64,000 nucleotides of DNA from Nitrogeniibacter aestuarii (GTDB taxonomy: Bacteria > Pseudomonadota > Gammaproteobacteria > Burkholderiales > Rhodocyclaceae), in the NCBI RefSeq assembly GCF_017309585.1, contig NZ_CP071321.1, positions 434,001 through 498,000 of the forward strand, in the 5' to 3' direction. Position numbers and translations under genes: made by a program. The notes under the pieces were generated by a model. It saw only the letters and a list, made by a program, of their open reading frames with translations, made no database searches and was not told the origin of the DNA. Shown here piece after piece: positions 18,281-26,420 of the stretch. The number at the start of each line of letters is the position of its first letter. The stretch's first letter is position 1.

Positions 18281-18308
18281 AAAAAACCGCCACCAGATGC
18301 GGTGGCGG
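18281..18308 (-). terminator. Rho-independent terminator between peptide gene and secretion genes
   Basis: Minus-strand hairpin: 8-bp GC-only stem CCGCCACC/GGTGGCGG with a 6-base loop, followed immediately by six T residues. It begins 19 bases after the peptide stop and lies before the HlyD gene in the same direction. A partial terminator here would give much more peptide mRNA than exporter mRNA, as in many bacteriocin operons. Confidence 0.85.
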
Positions 18309-18327
18309 CTGGATGCGACGTCGGCGA

Positions 18328-18510
18328 TCAGCAGCCGGTGTTGCAGCCGGTGTTGCACGGGGTCGGTTCCTGCTTGGGCGTGCAGGAAGAGCCCCAGGAA
18401 AACAGGCTGCTGACCAGCTTCAGTTTCCAGCTGAGCAGGCCGCCGAACAGGCAGAAGGTGCCGCCGGAGACGTTCTGGACTTCTTGAGTCGTCAGTTCGC
18501 GAATTGCCAT
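18328..18510 (-). CDS. Double-glycine-leader cysteine-rich secreted peptide precursor (microcin/bacteriocin-like)
   Basis: 60-residue precursor. Residues 1-17 (MAIRELTTQEVQNVSGG) form a classical double-glycine leader with the ELxxxEVxxVSGG pattern, cut after the GG. The predicted 43-residue core is hydrophobic and basic in its first half (LLSWKLKLVSSLFSW) and ends with a Cys-Asn-Thr-Gly repeat. Five Cys lie at precursor positions 20, 43, 52, 56 and 60, the last being the C-terminal residue. AAGAGG sits 8 bases before the ATG. The gene is followed by a strong terminator and then by a full C39-ABC/HlyD/TolC export set. No modification enzyme or immunity gene is visible next to it. I do not recognise the core sequence. 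The role (antimicrobial, signal or other) is inference. Confidence 0.85.
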   Translation of the reverse strand: MAIRELTTQEVQNVSGGTFCLFGGLLSWKLKLVSSLFSWGSSCTPKQEPTPCNTGCNTGC

Positions 18511-18539
18511 GATATGACCTCTTGATAGATTGATTTTTT

Positions 18540-18575
18540 GAAGACCCCTTCAATCGCGGGACTGGAGGGGTCTTC
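18540..18575 (-). repeat. Perfect 10-bp inverted repeat in the leader of the peptide gene
   Basis: GAAGACCCCT (18540-18549) is repeated inverted as AGGGGTCTTC (18566-18575) with 16 bases between. It ends 29 bases before the peptide ATG. On the minus strand it is followed by A residues, not T, so it is not a terminator for that strand. It could be a 5'-end RNA hairpin or a repressor operator. Confidence 0.6.
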
Positions 18576-18577
18576 GT

Positions 18578-18605
18578 ACTCTATCGTCTGAAAGTGGCAT
18601 AGCAA
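18578..18605 (-). promoter_or_regulatory. Candidate promoter of the peptide gene
   Basis: On the minus strand TTGCTA (18605-18600) and TAGAGT (18583-18578) are 16 bases apart, each matching four of six consensus bases. Transcription would begin close to the outer edge of the inverted repeat at 18575. Weak match, supported by position only. Confidence 0.3.
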
Positions 18606-18669
18606 GGGGCATCCGGGCGGCGACGCAGAAAGTAACAATGATGTTTGCATAAATTAACAGAATGTTTCC

Positions 18670-18715
18670 GAATCCTCTGCCGCAGCCCCGGTCGCGTGCC
18701 GGGATGGCAGGATTC
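18670..18715 (-). terminator. Imperfect hairpin downstream of the hybrid kinase gene
   Basis: Arms GAATCC/GGATTC (18670-18675 and 18710-18715) continue after a 2-base bulge as TGCC/GGCA. It starts 8 bases after the kinase stop. No T-run follows on the minus strand, so it may be a weak or factor-dependent end, separating the kinase operon from the peptide gene. Confidence 0.35.
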
Positions 18716-18722
18716 TCGAGAC

Positions 18723-21700
18723 TCAGGCGTCGGCGGGGCGGCTGCTCTGAACCGGGGTGGGGCGGGCGTCTGCGCCGGTCAGAAACAGGCGCTCCAGTTG
18801 CGAAGCGGGCAGGGGTTTGCTGATCAGGTAGCCCTGTATGAGGTCGCAGCCCATCTGGGCGAGCAGGTCCCGCTGGTCCTGGGTTTCGACGCCCTCGGCG
18901 ACCACCTGGAGGTCGAGGTTGTGCGCCAGGGCAATGATGCCGCGCACGATCGCGGCATCCGTGTCGTCGCCCGAATCCGCAGTGCGCTCCTTGGCCAGGT
19001 CGATCACGAAGGATCGATCGACCTTGAGGATGTCCACCGGCATGCGCTTGAGGTAGCTCAGCGAGGAGTAGCCCGTGCCGAAGTCATCGATGGCCAGACG
19101 CACGCCGAGGCGCTTGAGGCGATACAGGTTGTCGATGGCCTCGCTCTGGCGGTCCATCCAGATGCTTTCGGTCAGCTCCACGATCAGTGCGTCCGCGGGA
19201 ATGCCGTCCTTGGCCAGTGCCTCTTCCACGGTCACGGCGATCTGTTCGCCTTCGAGCTGCTGGCCCGAGAAGTTGACCGCGATGTGGATGTCGTGCCCGG
19301 CGGCGCGCCAGGCCTTGAGCTGGGTGCAGGCGGTGTGCAGCACCCATTCGCCGAGCGGCAGGATGAGGCCGGTTTCTTCGGCCATGGGGATGAACTCGTT
19401 GGGGCCGAGCATGCCACGGGTGGGGTGGTTCCAGCGCACCAGTGCCTCGGCGGCGACCAGCCGGCCACTGCGGGTGTCGATTTCCGGCTGGTAATGCAGT
19501 TCGAACTCCTTGCGATCGATGGCCAGGCGCAGGTCGCGCTCAAGGCGCATGGATTCGCTGGTGCTGGCCTCCATGGTGGCTTCATAGAAGACGAAGCTGT
19601 GATTGGAGTGCTTGGCCCGGTACATGGCGGTGTCGGCATGGCGCAAGAGGGTGCTCAGGTCTTCACCGTCGCGCGGGTAGATGGCGATGCCGACGCTGGC
19701 GGTCACGAAGATGTCGTGTCCATCGATGACGTAGGGCGCAGACAGGTCGGTGGCGATGTTCTTGGCCACGGTCGCTGCCAGGGAAGGTGAGGCAAGGTCT
19801 TCGACGATCACCGTGAATTCGTCACCGCCCAGACGGGCGACGCAGTCGCCAGTGCGTACGCTGTGGGTGATGCGCCGGGCGGCGGCGGTGAGCAGGCGAT
19901 CGCCGACTTCATGGCCCAGTGAGTCGTTCACGAACTTGAAGCGGTCCAGATCGAGGAAAAGTACCGCCAGTGAGCGTTGCCGGCTGTCAGGCCGATTGAG
20001 CAGTCGCTGGAGGTGCTCCTGGAAGTGGGTGCGGTTCGGCAGACCGGTGAGCAGATCGGTGTAGGCGAGATGGCGAACGCGGCGCTCGCTGCGGCTGGCG
20101 TCGATGGTGCGGCGGACGCGCTGCACGACCACATTCAGGTGCAGGGGCTTGGTGATGTAATCGCTCGCGCCCGCGGCGAAGGCGCGTTCGATCGACTGGC
20201 GATCATCGAGCGAGGTGATCATCAGGACCGGGATGTCGACGCCTTCGGGCAGCTCCTTCAGCTGGGTGCACGTGGCGAAACCGTCCGTGCCCGGCATGAC
20301 GGCGTCGAGCAGCACCAGATCGGGCTTGCAGCGCGAGAGCAGATCGATGGCCGAGGTGCCCGATTCGGCCTCATGCACCATGAAACCGTTGAGCTCCAGC
20401 GCGTAGCGCAGGGCGGAGCGGGTACTGCGGTCGTCGTCCACCACCAGCACGCGCGCACCGCTCTCGGTGGCGGTGGGGGCGCTGGACTGACCTTCGGGCA
20501 GGAAGGCTCGCAGCGCCGTCGCCACCAGCTGGAACTCCTTGCGCAGGCGGTCCAGATAGAGCGTCATGGTGGTGGGTGAGTCCTTGGCGTGCTGTTCGAG
20601 CAGTTCGGCCTGCTGAGCCAGTGCGTAGGCCCCCAGGTTGCCCGCGGCCCCCTTGATCTGGTGTGCGCCGGAGCGGATTTCCGCCGTGTCACTGGTCGGG
20701 ATGGCCGTGCCCAGCATGTCCAGAATCTTGGGCATGTCTTCCAGGAACGGGTCGATGGCCCGGTCGATGGCGCCGCCAAGGGCGTCGCGCAGGCGCTCGA
20801 TCACCACCGGGTCGACGGCATTGTCGGGCGACAGCTCGTCCGCGTCGTCGGGGTCGAGCTGCTTGATCGTCAGCGGAATGTCCAGCCAGCGCCGGAGCTT
20901 GGCCGCCAGCGCGTCGAGCGTCAGGGGTTTGGCGAGATGGTCGTCCATGCCCGCGGCCATGCTGCGGTTGATGTCGTCCTGGGCGGTTTCGGCGGACATG
21001 GCAATGATCGGCGTGTGGTGCCCGGTGGCCTGCTCGCGCGCGCGGATCGCGCGGGTAGCGTCGTTGCCGTCCATGCCCGGCATGCGGCAGTCCATGAGGA
21101 TCAGGTCCCAGGTGTCGGCGGCGTGGGCATGCAGTGCTGCGTGACCATCATTGGCCAGCTCGACAGTGAGGCCCAGCATCTCGAGCATGCTGCGGACGAT
21201 CACCTGGTTGGTCCGGTTGTCCTCGACCACCAGGATGCGGAACTGGCTGGGGGGAACTGCCGGGGCGCCGGATGTTCCGCTTCGCGCCAGGTTGGACAGA
21301 ACATCCGCCAGGCGCGAGCGGCGCAGTGGCTTGGCGAGCGTGTCGCTCCAGTGGCGCTGGTCGTCGTCGGTGAAGCGGGCGAGCGGGGCCATGAGCACCC
21401 AGCTGGCACGTTTGAAGCTGTCATGGTCGCGCAGCGACTGGAGTTGCCCGGGGGTGACGGCGCCGTCGACGAAGACCACGTCATAGGACTTGTCGTCGTC
21501 ATCCAGGCGGCGGCCGAGCGTGGCCGAATGACTGGTGACGACCTTGGCACCCATGAGATCCAGTTCGGTTTCCATGTACTCGCGACACACACGGCTGTCG
21601 GCAACCACGAGGGCGCGGCAGGGGGTGGCGAGTGGCACGGGCTGGGTGGCGGCGGTCGAGGGCGCGATCCGCATGGGCAAGGTGACGGTAAAGCGGCTGC

Positions 21701-23189
21701 CCTGGCCGGGCGCACTCTGAAGCTGAATGTCACCGCCCATCAGCTTGGCCAGCTGTCGGCTGATGGCCAGGCCCAGTCCGCTGCCCGCGTGCTGGCGGGT
21801 GGTCGAGGCATCCCCCTGGGTGAAGGAGTCGAAGATGCGCTCTTGCAGGCGCAGGTCGATGCCGGGGCCGGTGTCGCAGATCGTGAATCGCAGCTCCCGG
21901 GCACCCGTTTCGTCGCCAGAATCGGCCTGGTCGATGGTCAGCCAGACATCCCCCCGATCGGTGAACTTGATGGCATTCCCGACCAGATTGGTCAGGATCT
22001 GGCGGATGCGGTCGGCGTCACCGATCCAGGCCGACGGCAGTGCCGGGCTGAAGTGGTGTCCCAGTTCAAGACCTTTTTCGTAGGCTTGCGGGCTGAGGGC
22101 GTCGATCAGATCCTCGACCAGTTGTCGCAGATCGAAGCTGACGGCGTTGAGTTCGATCTTGCCTGCCTCCAGTCGCGAGAAGTCGAGCACGCCATTGACC
22201 ATTTCCAGCAGATGGCGCGCGGAATCCCAGGCCATTTCGGTCAGCAGCTGCACCTTGGCGGGCAGGCGGCTGGCGCGCAACATGTTCAGCGAGCCGATCA
22301 CGCCATTGAGCGGCGTGCGGATTTCGTGGCTCACGGTGGCGGCAAACTGGCTCTTGAGCTTGGCGTAGGCCATGGCGCTGTCGCGCGACTTGATCAGTTC
22401 GCCCTCCCGGTCTTCGAGCTCCTTCATCATGCTGTTGAAGGCATGCTCCATGTCGGCGATGTCGCGGGGGCCGCCGAGCTTCACCCGTACCCCGCGCTCG
22501 CCCGCCTGGGCCGCGGTCATGTTGCGTGACAGCTCGTCGAGGGGGCGGGTCAGTCGGCGGGACAGCAGTTCGACCAGTGCCAGGAAGAGAATGGCGAAGA
22601 GCACCGAGGTGGCCAGGTTGGACGCGAACAACTCGACGCGCAGATCGTTGATGACGTCCTTGCTCTGAACCACCCGTACCGTGCCCAGGACGCTCGACCC
22701 CGTTGATTCGGTCATGGCAAACGGGGACGTCTCTTCCGCTGCGATGGCCACGGTGGAGACATAACTCCACCAGGCATCGGTTTCGTCCTCGATGCGAACA
22801 TCGCTGCTGAGCGTCGCCTCGGGCTGGGCGGGCAGGCCGGACAGATCCGTTTCTAGGGCGTTGCGTGCGAGCAGGACCTTGCCGTTGGCATCGAAAATCT
22901 GCACGGCGATGACATCGGGGAAGGACAGGGTGGCGTCGATCGCAGCCTTGGCGTTTTCGGGCGCGCCGGAGAGCAGTGCGAGTCGGCTCTGAGCGGCCAG
23001 GCTGGCAACGACGCTTTCACCCTGACGCACCATGGTTTCGCGAATCTGCCGGTCGCCGCGTACAGAGCTGGCGAGGGAGGCGACGATGGCGAGCAGCAGC
23101 AGGCCGAGTCCGATGGTCATCCGGAGCTGGGTGCTGAAGGTGCTGCGACGAAGAATGGAAGTCAGCCGTTTCATGAGGGTGACGTGCAT
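18723..23189 (-). CDS. Hybrid sensor histidine kinase with HPt, receiver, GGDEF and EAL domains
   Basis: 1488-residue inner-membrane signalling protein. Order: membrane helix (about 24-43), periplasmic sensor (45-190), membrane helix (190-210), HAMP (210-262), HisKA with His288 in SHEIRTPLNG, HATPase (N box NLVGNAIKF, DTGPGI, GSGLGLAI), a degenerate receiver (525-640), receiver 2 with Asp700 in LILMDCRMPG, HPt with His843 in AHQIKGAAG, receiver 3 with Asp962, GGDEF (1121-1125) with an RxxD inhibitory site at 1112-1115, and EAL (1248-1250) with DDFGTGYSSL and QGYLISKPL. Both cyclic-di-GMP domains look catalytically intact. It likely converts a signal into phosphotransfer and cyclic-di-GMP turnover. 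It starts 2 bases after the substrate-binding protein gene; Met6 is an alternative start. Confidence 0.9.
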   Translation of the reverse strand: MHVTLMKRLTSILRRSTFSTQLRMTIGLGLLLLAIVASLASSVRGDRQIRETMVRQGESVVASLAAQSRLALLSGAPENAKAAIDATLSFPDVIAVQIFDANGKVLLARNALETDLSGLPAQPEATLSSDVRIEDETDAWWSYVSTVAIAAEETSPFAMTESTGSSVLGTVRVVQSKDVINDLRVELFASNLATSVLFAILFLALVELLSRRLTRPLDELSRNMTAAQAGERGVRVKLGGPRDIADMEHAFNSMMKELEDREGELIKSRDSAMAYAKLKSQFAATVSHEIRTPLNGVIGSLNMLRASRLPAKVQLLTEMAWDSARHLLEMVNGVLDFSRLEAGKIELNAVSFDLRQLVEDLIDALSPQAYEKGLELGHHFSPALPSAWIGDADRIRQILTNLVGNAIKFTDRGDVWLTIDQADSGDETGARELRFTICDTGPGIDLRLQERIFDSFTQGDASTTRQHAGSGLGLAISRQLAKLMGGDIQLQSAPGQGSRFTVTLPMRIAPSTAATQPVPLATPCRALVVADSRVCREYMETELDLMGAKVVTSHSATLGRRLDDDDKSYDVVFVDGAVTPGQLQSLRDHDSFKRASWVLMAPLARFTDDDQRHWSDTLAKPLRRSRLADVLSNLARSGTSGAPAVPPSQFRILVVEDNRTNQVIVRSMLEMLGLTVELANDGHAALHAHAADTWDLILMDCRMPGMDGNDATRAIRAREQATGHHTPIIAMSAETAQDDINRSMAAGMDDHLAKPLTLDALAAKLRRWLDIPLTIKQLDPDDADELSPDNAVDPVVIERLRDALGGAIDRAIDPFLEDMPKILDMLGTAIPTSDTAEIRSGAHQIKGAAGNLGAYALAQQAELLEQHAKDSPTTMTLYLDRLRKEFQLVATALRAFLPEGQSSAPTATESGARVLVVDDDRSTRSALRYALELNGFMVHEAESGTSAIDLLSRCKPDLVLLDAVMPGTDGFATCTQLKELPEGVDIPVLMITSLDDRQSIERAFAAGASDYITKPLHLNVVVQRVRRTIDASRSERRVRHLAYTDLLTGLPNRTHFQEHLQRLLNRPDSRQRSLAVLFLDLDRFKFVNDSLGHEVGDRLLTAAARRITHSVRTGDCVARLGGDEFTVIVEDLASPSLAATVAKNIATDLSAPYVIDGHDIFVTASVGIAIYPRDGEDLSTLLRHADTAMYRAKHSNHSFVFYEATMEASTSESMRLERDLRLAIDRKEFELHYQPEIDTRSGRLVAAEALVRWNHPTRGMLGPNEFIPMAEETGLILPLGEWVLHTACTQLKAWRAAGHDIHIAVNFSGQQLEGEQIAVTVEEALAKDGIPADALIVELTESIWMDRQSEAIDNLYRLKRLGVRLAIDDFGTGYSSLSYLKRMPVDILKVDRSFVIDLAKERTADSGDDTDAAIVRGIIALAHNLDLQVVAEGVETQDQRDLLAQMGCDLIQGYLISKPLPASQLERLFLTGADARPTPVQSSRPADA

Positions 23190-23191
23190 GC

Positions 23192-24241
23192 CTATCGCGC
23201 CGGGAAGCGCAAGGCAATCTCGTCTTCGATGGCCTCCAGATTGAGGCCGAGGTGGCCGGCGGTGCGGGTATTGAGGGCCAGTCGAAGGTGATTGACCGGT
23301 TCGATCAGTGGCCGTCGCTGCTGCCCGAGAATGGATTTGGCGGAAGTGGCCAGTTGATGGCCCATCTCTTCGTTGTCCGGATACAGCGCGAAGAGGGCGC
23401 CGCGTCGTACATGACCCAGCGTGCTCGAGAACACCACGATGGAGCGGTCCCAGGCTTTTTGCAGCACGAAGGGCAGGATCACCTGATCGTCGAGCACGCG
23501 ACTGTCCTGCGGCAGCCAGATGGCATCACGACCGACTTCGGCGGCATCCATGATGCCGTGAAACTCCTTGAGTGCGGAGCGCAGATCCTCCGTGGCGATG
23601 GGGACCAGTTCAAGTCCGCGGGCGCTCGCCGCCGGAGCTGCCAACTCGACCAGCCAGTGGTTTTCCTTGGGGGAATAGACGACGAACACGCGCTGTACCG
23701 AGGGGGCCAGTCGCTTGAGCTGGTCGATCATCTGACGGGGATCGGGGGCGAGACTGACCAAAGTGCCGGTCGGCGGCCGGTCGTCTGGCGAGGCCAGGAC
23801 CGCGCCCCCGACCACCGGCAGCGCGTCGGGAAGCTGGGCCGCCACCTGAAGCCCGTGACGCCCCAGGGCGATGACCACGCCGACCCGTCGTTCGGCCAGT
23901 TCGCGGGACAGTGCTTCGACCGAATCGTCCTGATCGAGCTCGATGCTCACCACCGCATCGGAGGCCGCCTCTTCGATGCCGCCGACGATCTGCCGGAAAA
24001 CGCTGCGATAGGGCTCGCCGAGCCGGGGATAGATCACGGCAATACGCTGATTGGCCGGGGCATCTGCCCGGCTCGCCAGCGCCAGTGCCGCGCGCGAGAA
24101 AAGATGATTCGCTGCCTGAGCCGGACTGAATGCATCAGGCGCCCGGGCCCAGCTGGCCTCGGGCCATGCACACAGCATGAGCAGTGCGCACAGCGAGGCG
24201 AGAGAGGTTCTGAGAAAATGCCGCATCACGAATGGCTGCAT
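23192..24241 (-). CDS. ABC transporter-type substrate-binding protein (orphan)
   Basis: 349-residue exported protein. Signal peptide MRHFLRTSLASLCALLMLCAW... (from Met6) is cleaved near SWARA. The mature protein has the periplasmic-binding fold of the ABC_sub_bind (PF04392) type, with RIAVIYPRLGEPYRSVFRQI and VVIALGRHGLQVAAQLP near the N-terminus and VFVVYSPKENHWLV, IWLPQDSRVL in the second lobe. The ATG directly follows the receptor stop (TGAATG). No permease or ATPase gene is adjacent. Together with the receptor and the kinase this suggests ligand capture for sensing rather than ABC uptake. Ligand unknown. Confidence 0.8.
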   Translation of the reverse strand: MQPFVMRHFLRTSLASLCALLMLCAWPEASWARAPDAFSPAQAANHLFSRAALALASRADAPANQRIAVIYPRLGEPYRSVFRQIVGGIEEAASDAVVSIELDQDDSVEALSRELAERRVGVVIALGRHGLQVAAQLPDALPVVGGAVLASPDDRPPTGTLVSLAPDPRQMIDQLKRLAPSVQRVFVVYSPKENHWLVELAAPAASARGLELVPIATEDLRSALKEFHGIMDAAEVGRDAIWLPQDSRVLDDQVILPFVLQKAWDRSIVVFSSTLGHVRRGALFALYPDNEEMGHQLATSAKSILGQQRRPLIEPVNHLRLALNTRTAGHLGLNLEAIEDEIALRFPAR

Positions 24242-26335
24242 TCAGAATCGGACGCTGCCGCTCAGGAGCACGCTTCGACCCGGGAGAGGGAAGTCATCCA
24301 CCCGGCCGGGTGACGGACTGGGCTCGTAGGCGGTGGCATCGGCGACATTTCGTACTGTGAGGGCGAGGTCGAGATCGCGCCAGATGCGCTCCTTGCGCAA
24401 GCTCAGGTCCAACAAGGCATAGTCGGACAGGGCGTCGCGCGTGTCAGCCGCCTGGCCTGCACGGGCCGGTTCGCGGGCACGGTCGGCCACCCAGTGCAGG
24501 GTGGAGGTCAGGTGCCAGTCATGCCCGGCCGCCCAGTCCGACCGCAGGTAGGCGCTCTGGCGCGGTGCATTGCCGGTGCTCTGGTCGGTGTCTTCATCGC
24601 GCGAGAACTGGTAGGCGTAGTAGCCGCTCAGGGCCAGCGAATGCAACGCCTGCCACGAAAATTCGATTTCGGCGCCGCGACCCGTGATCGACCCCGCGTT
24701 CTGCGCGGTGGATGCGCCTGAGCCGTCGGGCGTGAAGCGCAGGGTGTCGTGGATGCGGTAGTGGAACACGTTGGCCGACAGCTGCAGATCCTGGCTGGCT
24801 TGCCAGGAAACTGCCGCCTCCCAGGTTTCCATTTTTTCCGGTGAAACCTCCGGGTTGCCCAGTGCGACCGGGTTGTTGATGTTGTACTGCTCGACGAACG
24901 AGGGCGCGCGGAAGGCGCGGCCATAGAGCAGCTTGGCGGTCACCGAGGCGCCGGTGTCCCAGACGAGGGCCAGGCGCGGATTGGTGGTGTGCCCGAAATC
25001 GGAGTAGTTGTCGTGGCGAAGGCCGGCCGTCAGCGTCCAGTTTCGAGACAGGCTCCATTCGTCCTGCAGATAAAAGAAGCGGTTGGTGCGCTTATGTGGC
25101 TTGATGAACGCGTCATCGGCGCTGGCGACCACGTTGCCGCCGGGCAGGGGCGTGGGTGTGACGCCGACGAAATAGTAATTCTTCACCTCGCGGACCTTGT
25201 ACAGGTCGAGCATCTGATAGCCGGCACCAAAGCGGAGGCGGTGATCGAACCAGCCGGTATAGATGGCCTCGGCCGTCACGCCGGCGTGCCGTTCCCATTT
25301 GTTCGGGCTGCCGAGCATACCCTCGGGGAAACTGCCACCGAATGCGCCCGGGGGGTAGAGCTGAAACGACGAAAAGTCGGTCATGTGCAGGTAGGTACCC
25401 TGAACCGTGAACTCCCAGTCGCGGACCAGATCATCACTCTGCCAGGTCAGGTCCGCCGTCCAGCGGCGAGAGCTGCCCTTGCCGACAGGATCCAGTGCGT
25501 CGGCGATGCCGGTGCCGGTGCCCAGATCGTGTCGTTCCTTGAGCGCAGCACGCAATTGCCAGTTGCCCATGATCGCGTCCAGACCGAGATCCGTGCCTTT
25601 CTGTTCGTTGTTGGTTTCGCCCGGAGCCCGTGAAGCCTGGGTTGCGAAGATTTGGTCCAGCCCGGTTTGCGCGTCGTAGGAGACGCGCTGGTCATGGCCG
25701 TCCGTGCGGCTGCTCCCCACATACAGGCCGAACTTGACCGGCCCGGCGGAGCCCGCGTGATTGGCCCACACGTCCCGCGTGTTGAAGCTACCCACCCTGA
25801 ACCCGAATTCGGTGCCTTGCCAGTCGCGCGGCGAGCGCGTGATGACATTGATGACACCGGCGAACGCATCCGCACCATAGAGGGCAGATCCGGCACCGCG
25901 GATCACTTCAATGCGCTCCACGTTGTCCACGGGCATGCCGCCCCACATGTTGCCGCGGTCGCCGACGAAAACGCTGGTCATGGGGATGCCGTTGATCAGC
26001 ACCAGCACCTGGGAGTTGTACTGGCTGTGGACCCCGCGAAAGGAATAGATCGGGTTCGACATCAGGAAGGCGCGGGAGACGTGCAGGCCGGGCACGCCTT
26101 CCAGGGCCTCGTCGAGGTCACGCGCGCCGGTGGCGATCAGGTCTTCGCGTGTGATCACGCTCGTCACGGCGGGCGCCCTGCGGAGCAGTTGCCGGTCGCC
26201 CGTGGCGATGCTCACGAAATCCTTGCCGCCGAAGGCTGCCAGGAGGTCCGGGTCGGCAGGCGCCTCGATCGCGGCCGCCAAAGGGACTGACCCCATGAGC
26301 GAGACACTGACCGACAGGACGCTGAGAAAACGCAT
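24242..26335 (-). CDS. TonB-dependent outer-membrane receptor
   Basis: 697-residue receptor with a signal peptide (MRFLSVLSVSVSLMGSVPLAAA). A plug domain follows (VTSVITREDLIATGARDLDEAL, LVLINGIPMTS, VERIEVIRGAGSALYGADAFAGVINVIT) and then a 22-strand barrel, ending in the aromatic C-terminus VLLSGSVRF. FADxAFAGVINVIT-type elements are usual for this family. The ligand cannot be told from sequence: siderophore, cobalamin and sugar receptors share this layout. It is the first gene of a tight three-gene unit with a binding protein and a cyclic-di-GMP kinase, so signalling in addition to uptake is plausible. Confidence 0.9.
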   Translation of the reverse strand: MRFLSVLSVSVSLMGSVPLAAAIEAPADPDLLAAFGGKDFVSIATGDRQLLRRAPAVTSVITREDLIATGARDLDEALEGVPGLHVSRAFLMSNPIYSFRGVHSQYNSQVLVLINGIPMTSVFVGDRGNMWGGMPVDNVERIEVIRGAGSALYGADAFAGVINVITRSPRDWQGTEFGFRVGSFNTRDVWANHAGSAGPVKFGLYVGSSRTDGHDQRVSYDAQTGLDQIFATQASRAPGETNNEQKGTDLGLDAIMGNWQLRAALKERHDLGTGTGIADALDPVGKGSSRRWTADLTWQSDDLVRDWEFTVQGTYLHMTDFSSFQLYPPGAFGGSFPEGMLGSPNKWERHAGVTAEAIYTGWFDHRLRFGAGYQMLDLYKVREVKNYYFVGVTPTPLPGGNVVASADDAFIKPHKRTNRFFYLQDEWSLSRNWTLTAGLRHDNYSDFGHTTNPRLALVWDTGASVTAKLLYGRAFRAPSFVEQYNINNPVALGNPEVSPEKMETWEAAVSWQASQDLQLSANVFHYRIHDTLRFTPDGSGASTAQNAGSITGRGAEIEFSWQALHSLALSGYYAYQFSRDEDTDQSTGNAPRQSAYLRSDWAAGHDWHLTSTLHWVADRAREPARAGQAADTRDALSDYALLDLSLRKERIWRDLDLALTVRNVADATAYEPSPSPGRVDDFPLPGRSVLLSGSVRF

Positions 26336-26356
26336 GAAAACCTCTGCTTGGCGTAT

Positions 26357-26393
26357 TAACCTTGGTTATATTTGTTTTTCATGCGTCCGCCAA
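26357..26393 (-). promoter_or_regulatory. Probable promoter with overlapping inverted repeat before the TonB receptor
   Basis: Minus-strand TTGGCG (26393-26388) and TATAAC (26370-26365) are 17 bases apart. The inverted repeat TAACC-AA-GGTTA (26368-26357) covers the -10 and start region, a good place for a repressor. AGAGG lies 6 bases before the ATG at 26335. Sequence inference only. Confidence 0.45.
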
Positions 26394-26420
26394 GCGCAAA
26401 TTACATCGAGTTTTCCTGCC

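Noticed and set aside
18540..18575. Reading the inverted repeat as a terminator of the peptide operon's upstream gene
   Set aside because: On the minus strand the stem is followed by A residues, not T, and on the plus strand no gene ends here.
20589..22529. 646-codon open frame on the plus strand
   Set aside because: Antisense shadow of the hybrid kinase gene. Composition is typical of a complement frame (many Gly, Val, Gln, Arg), without motifs.
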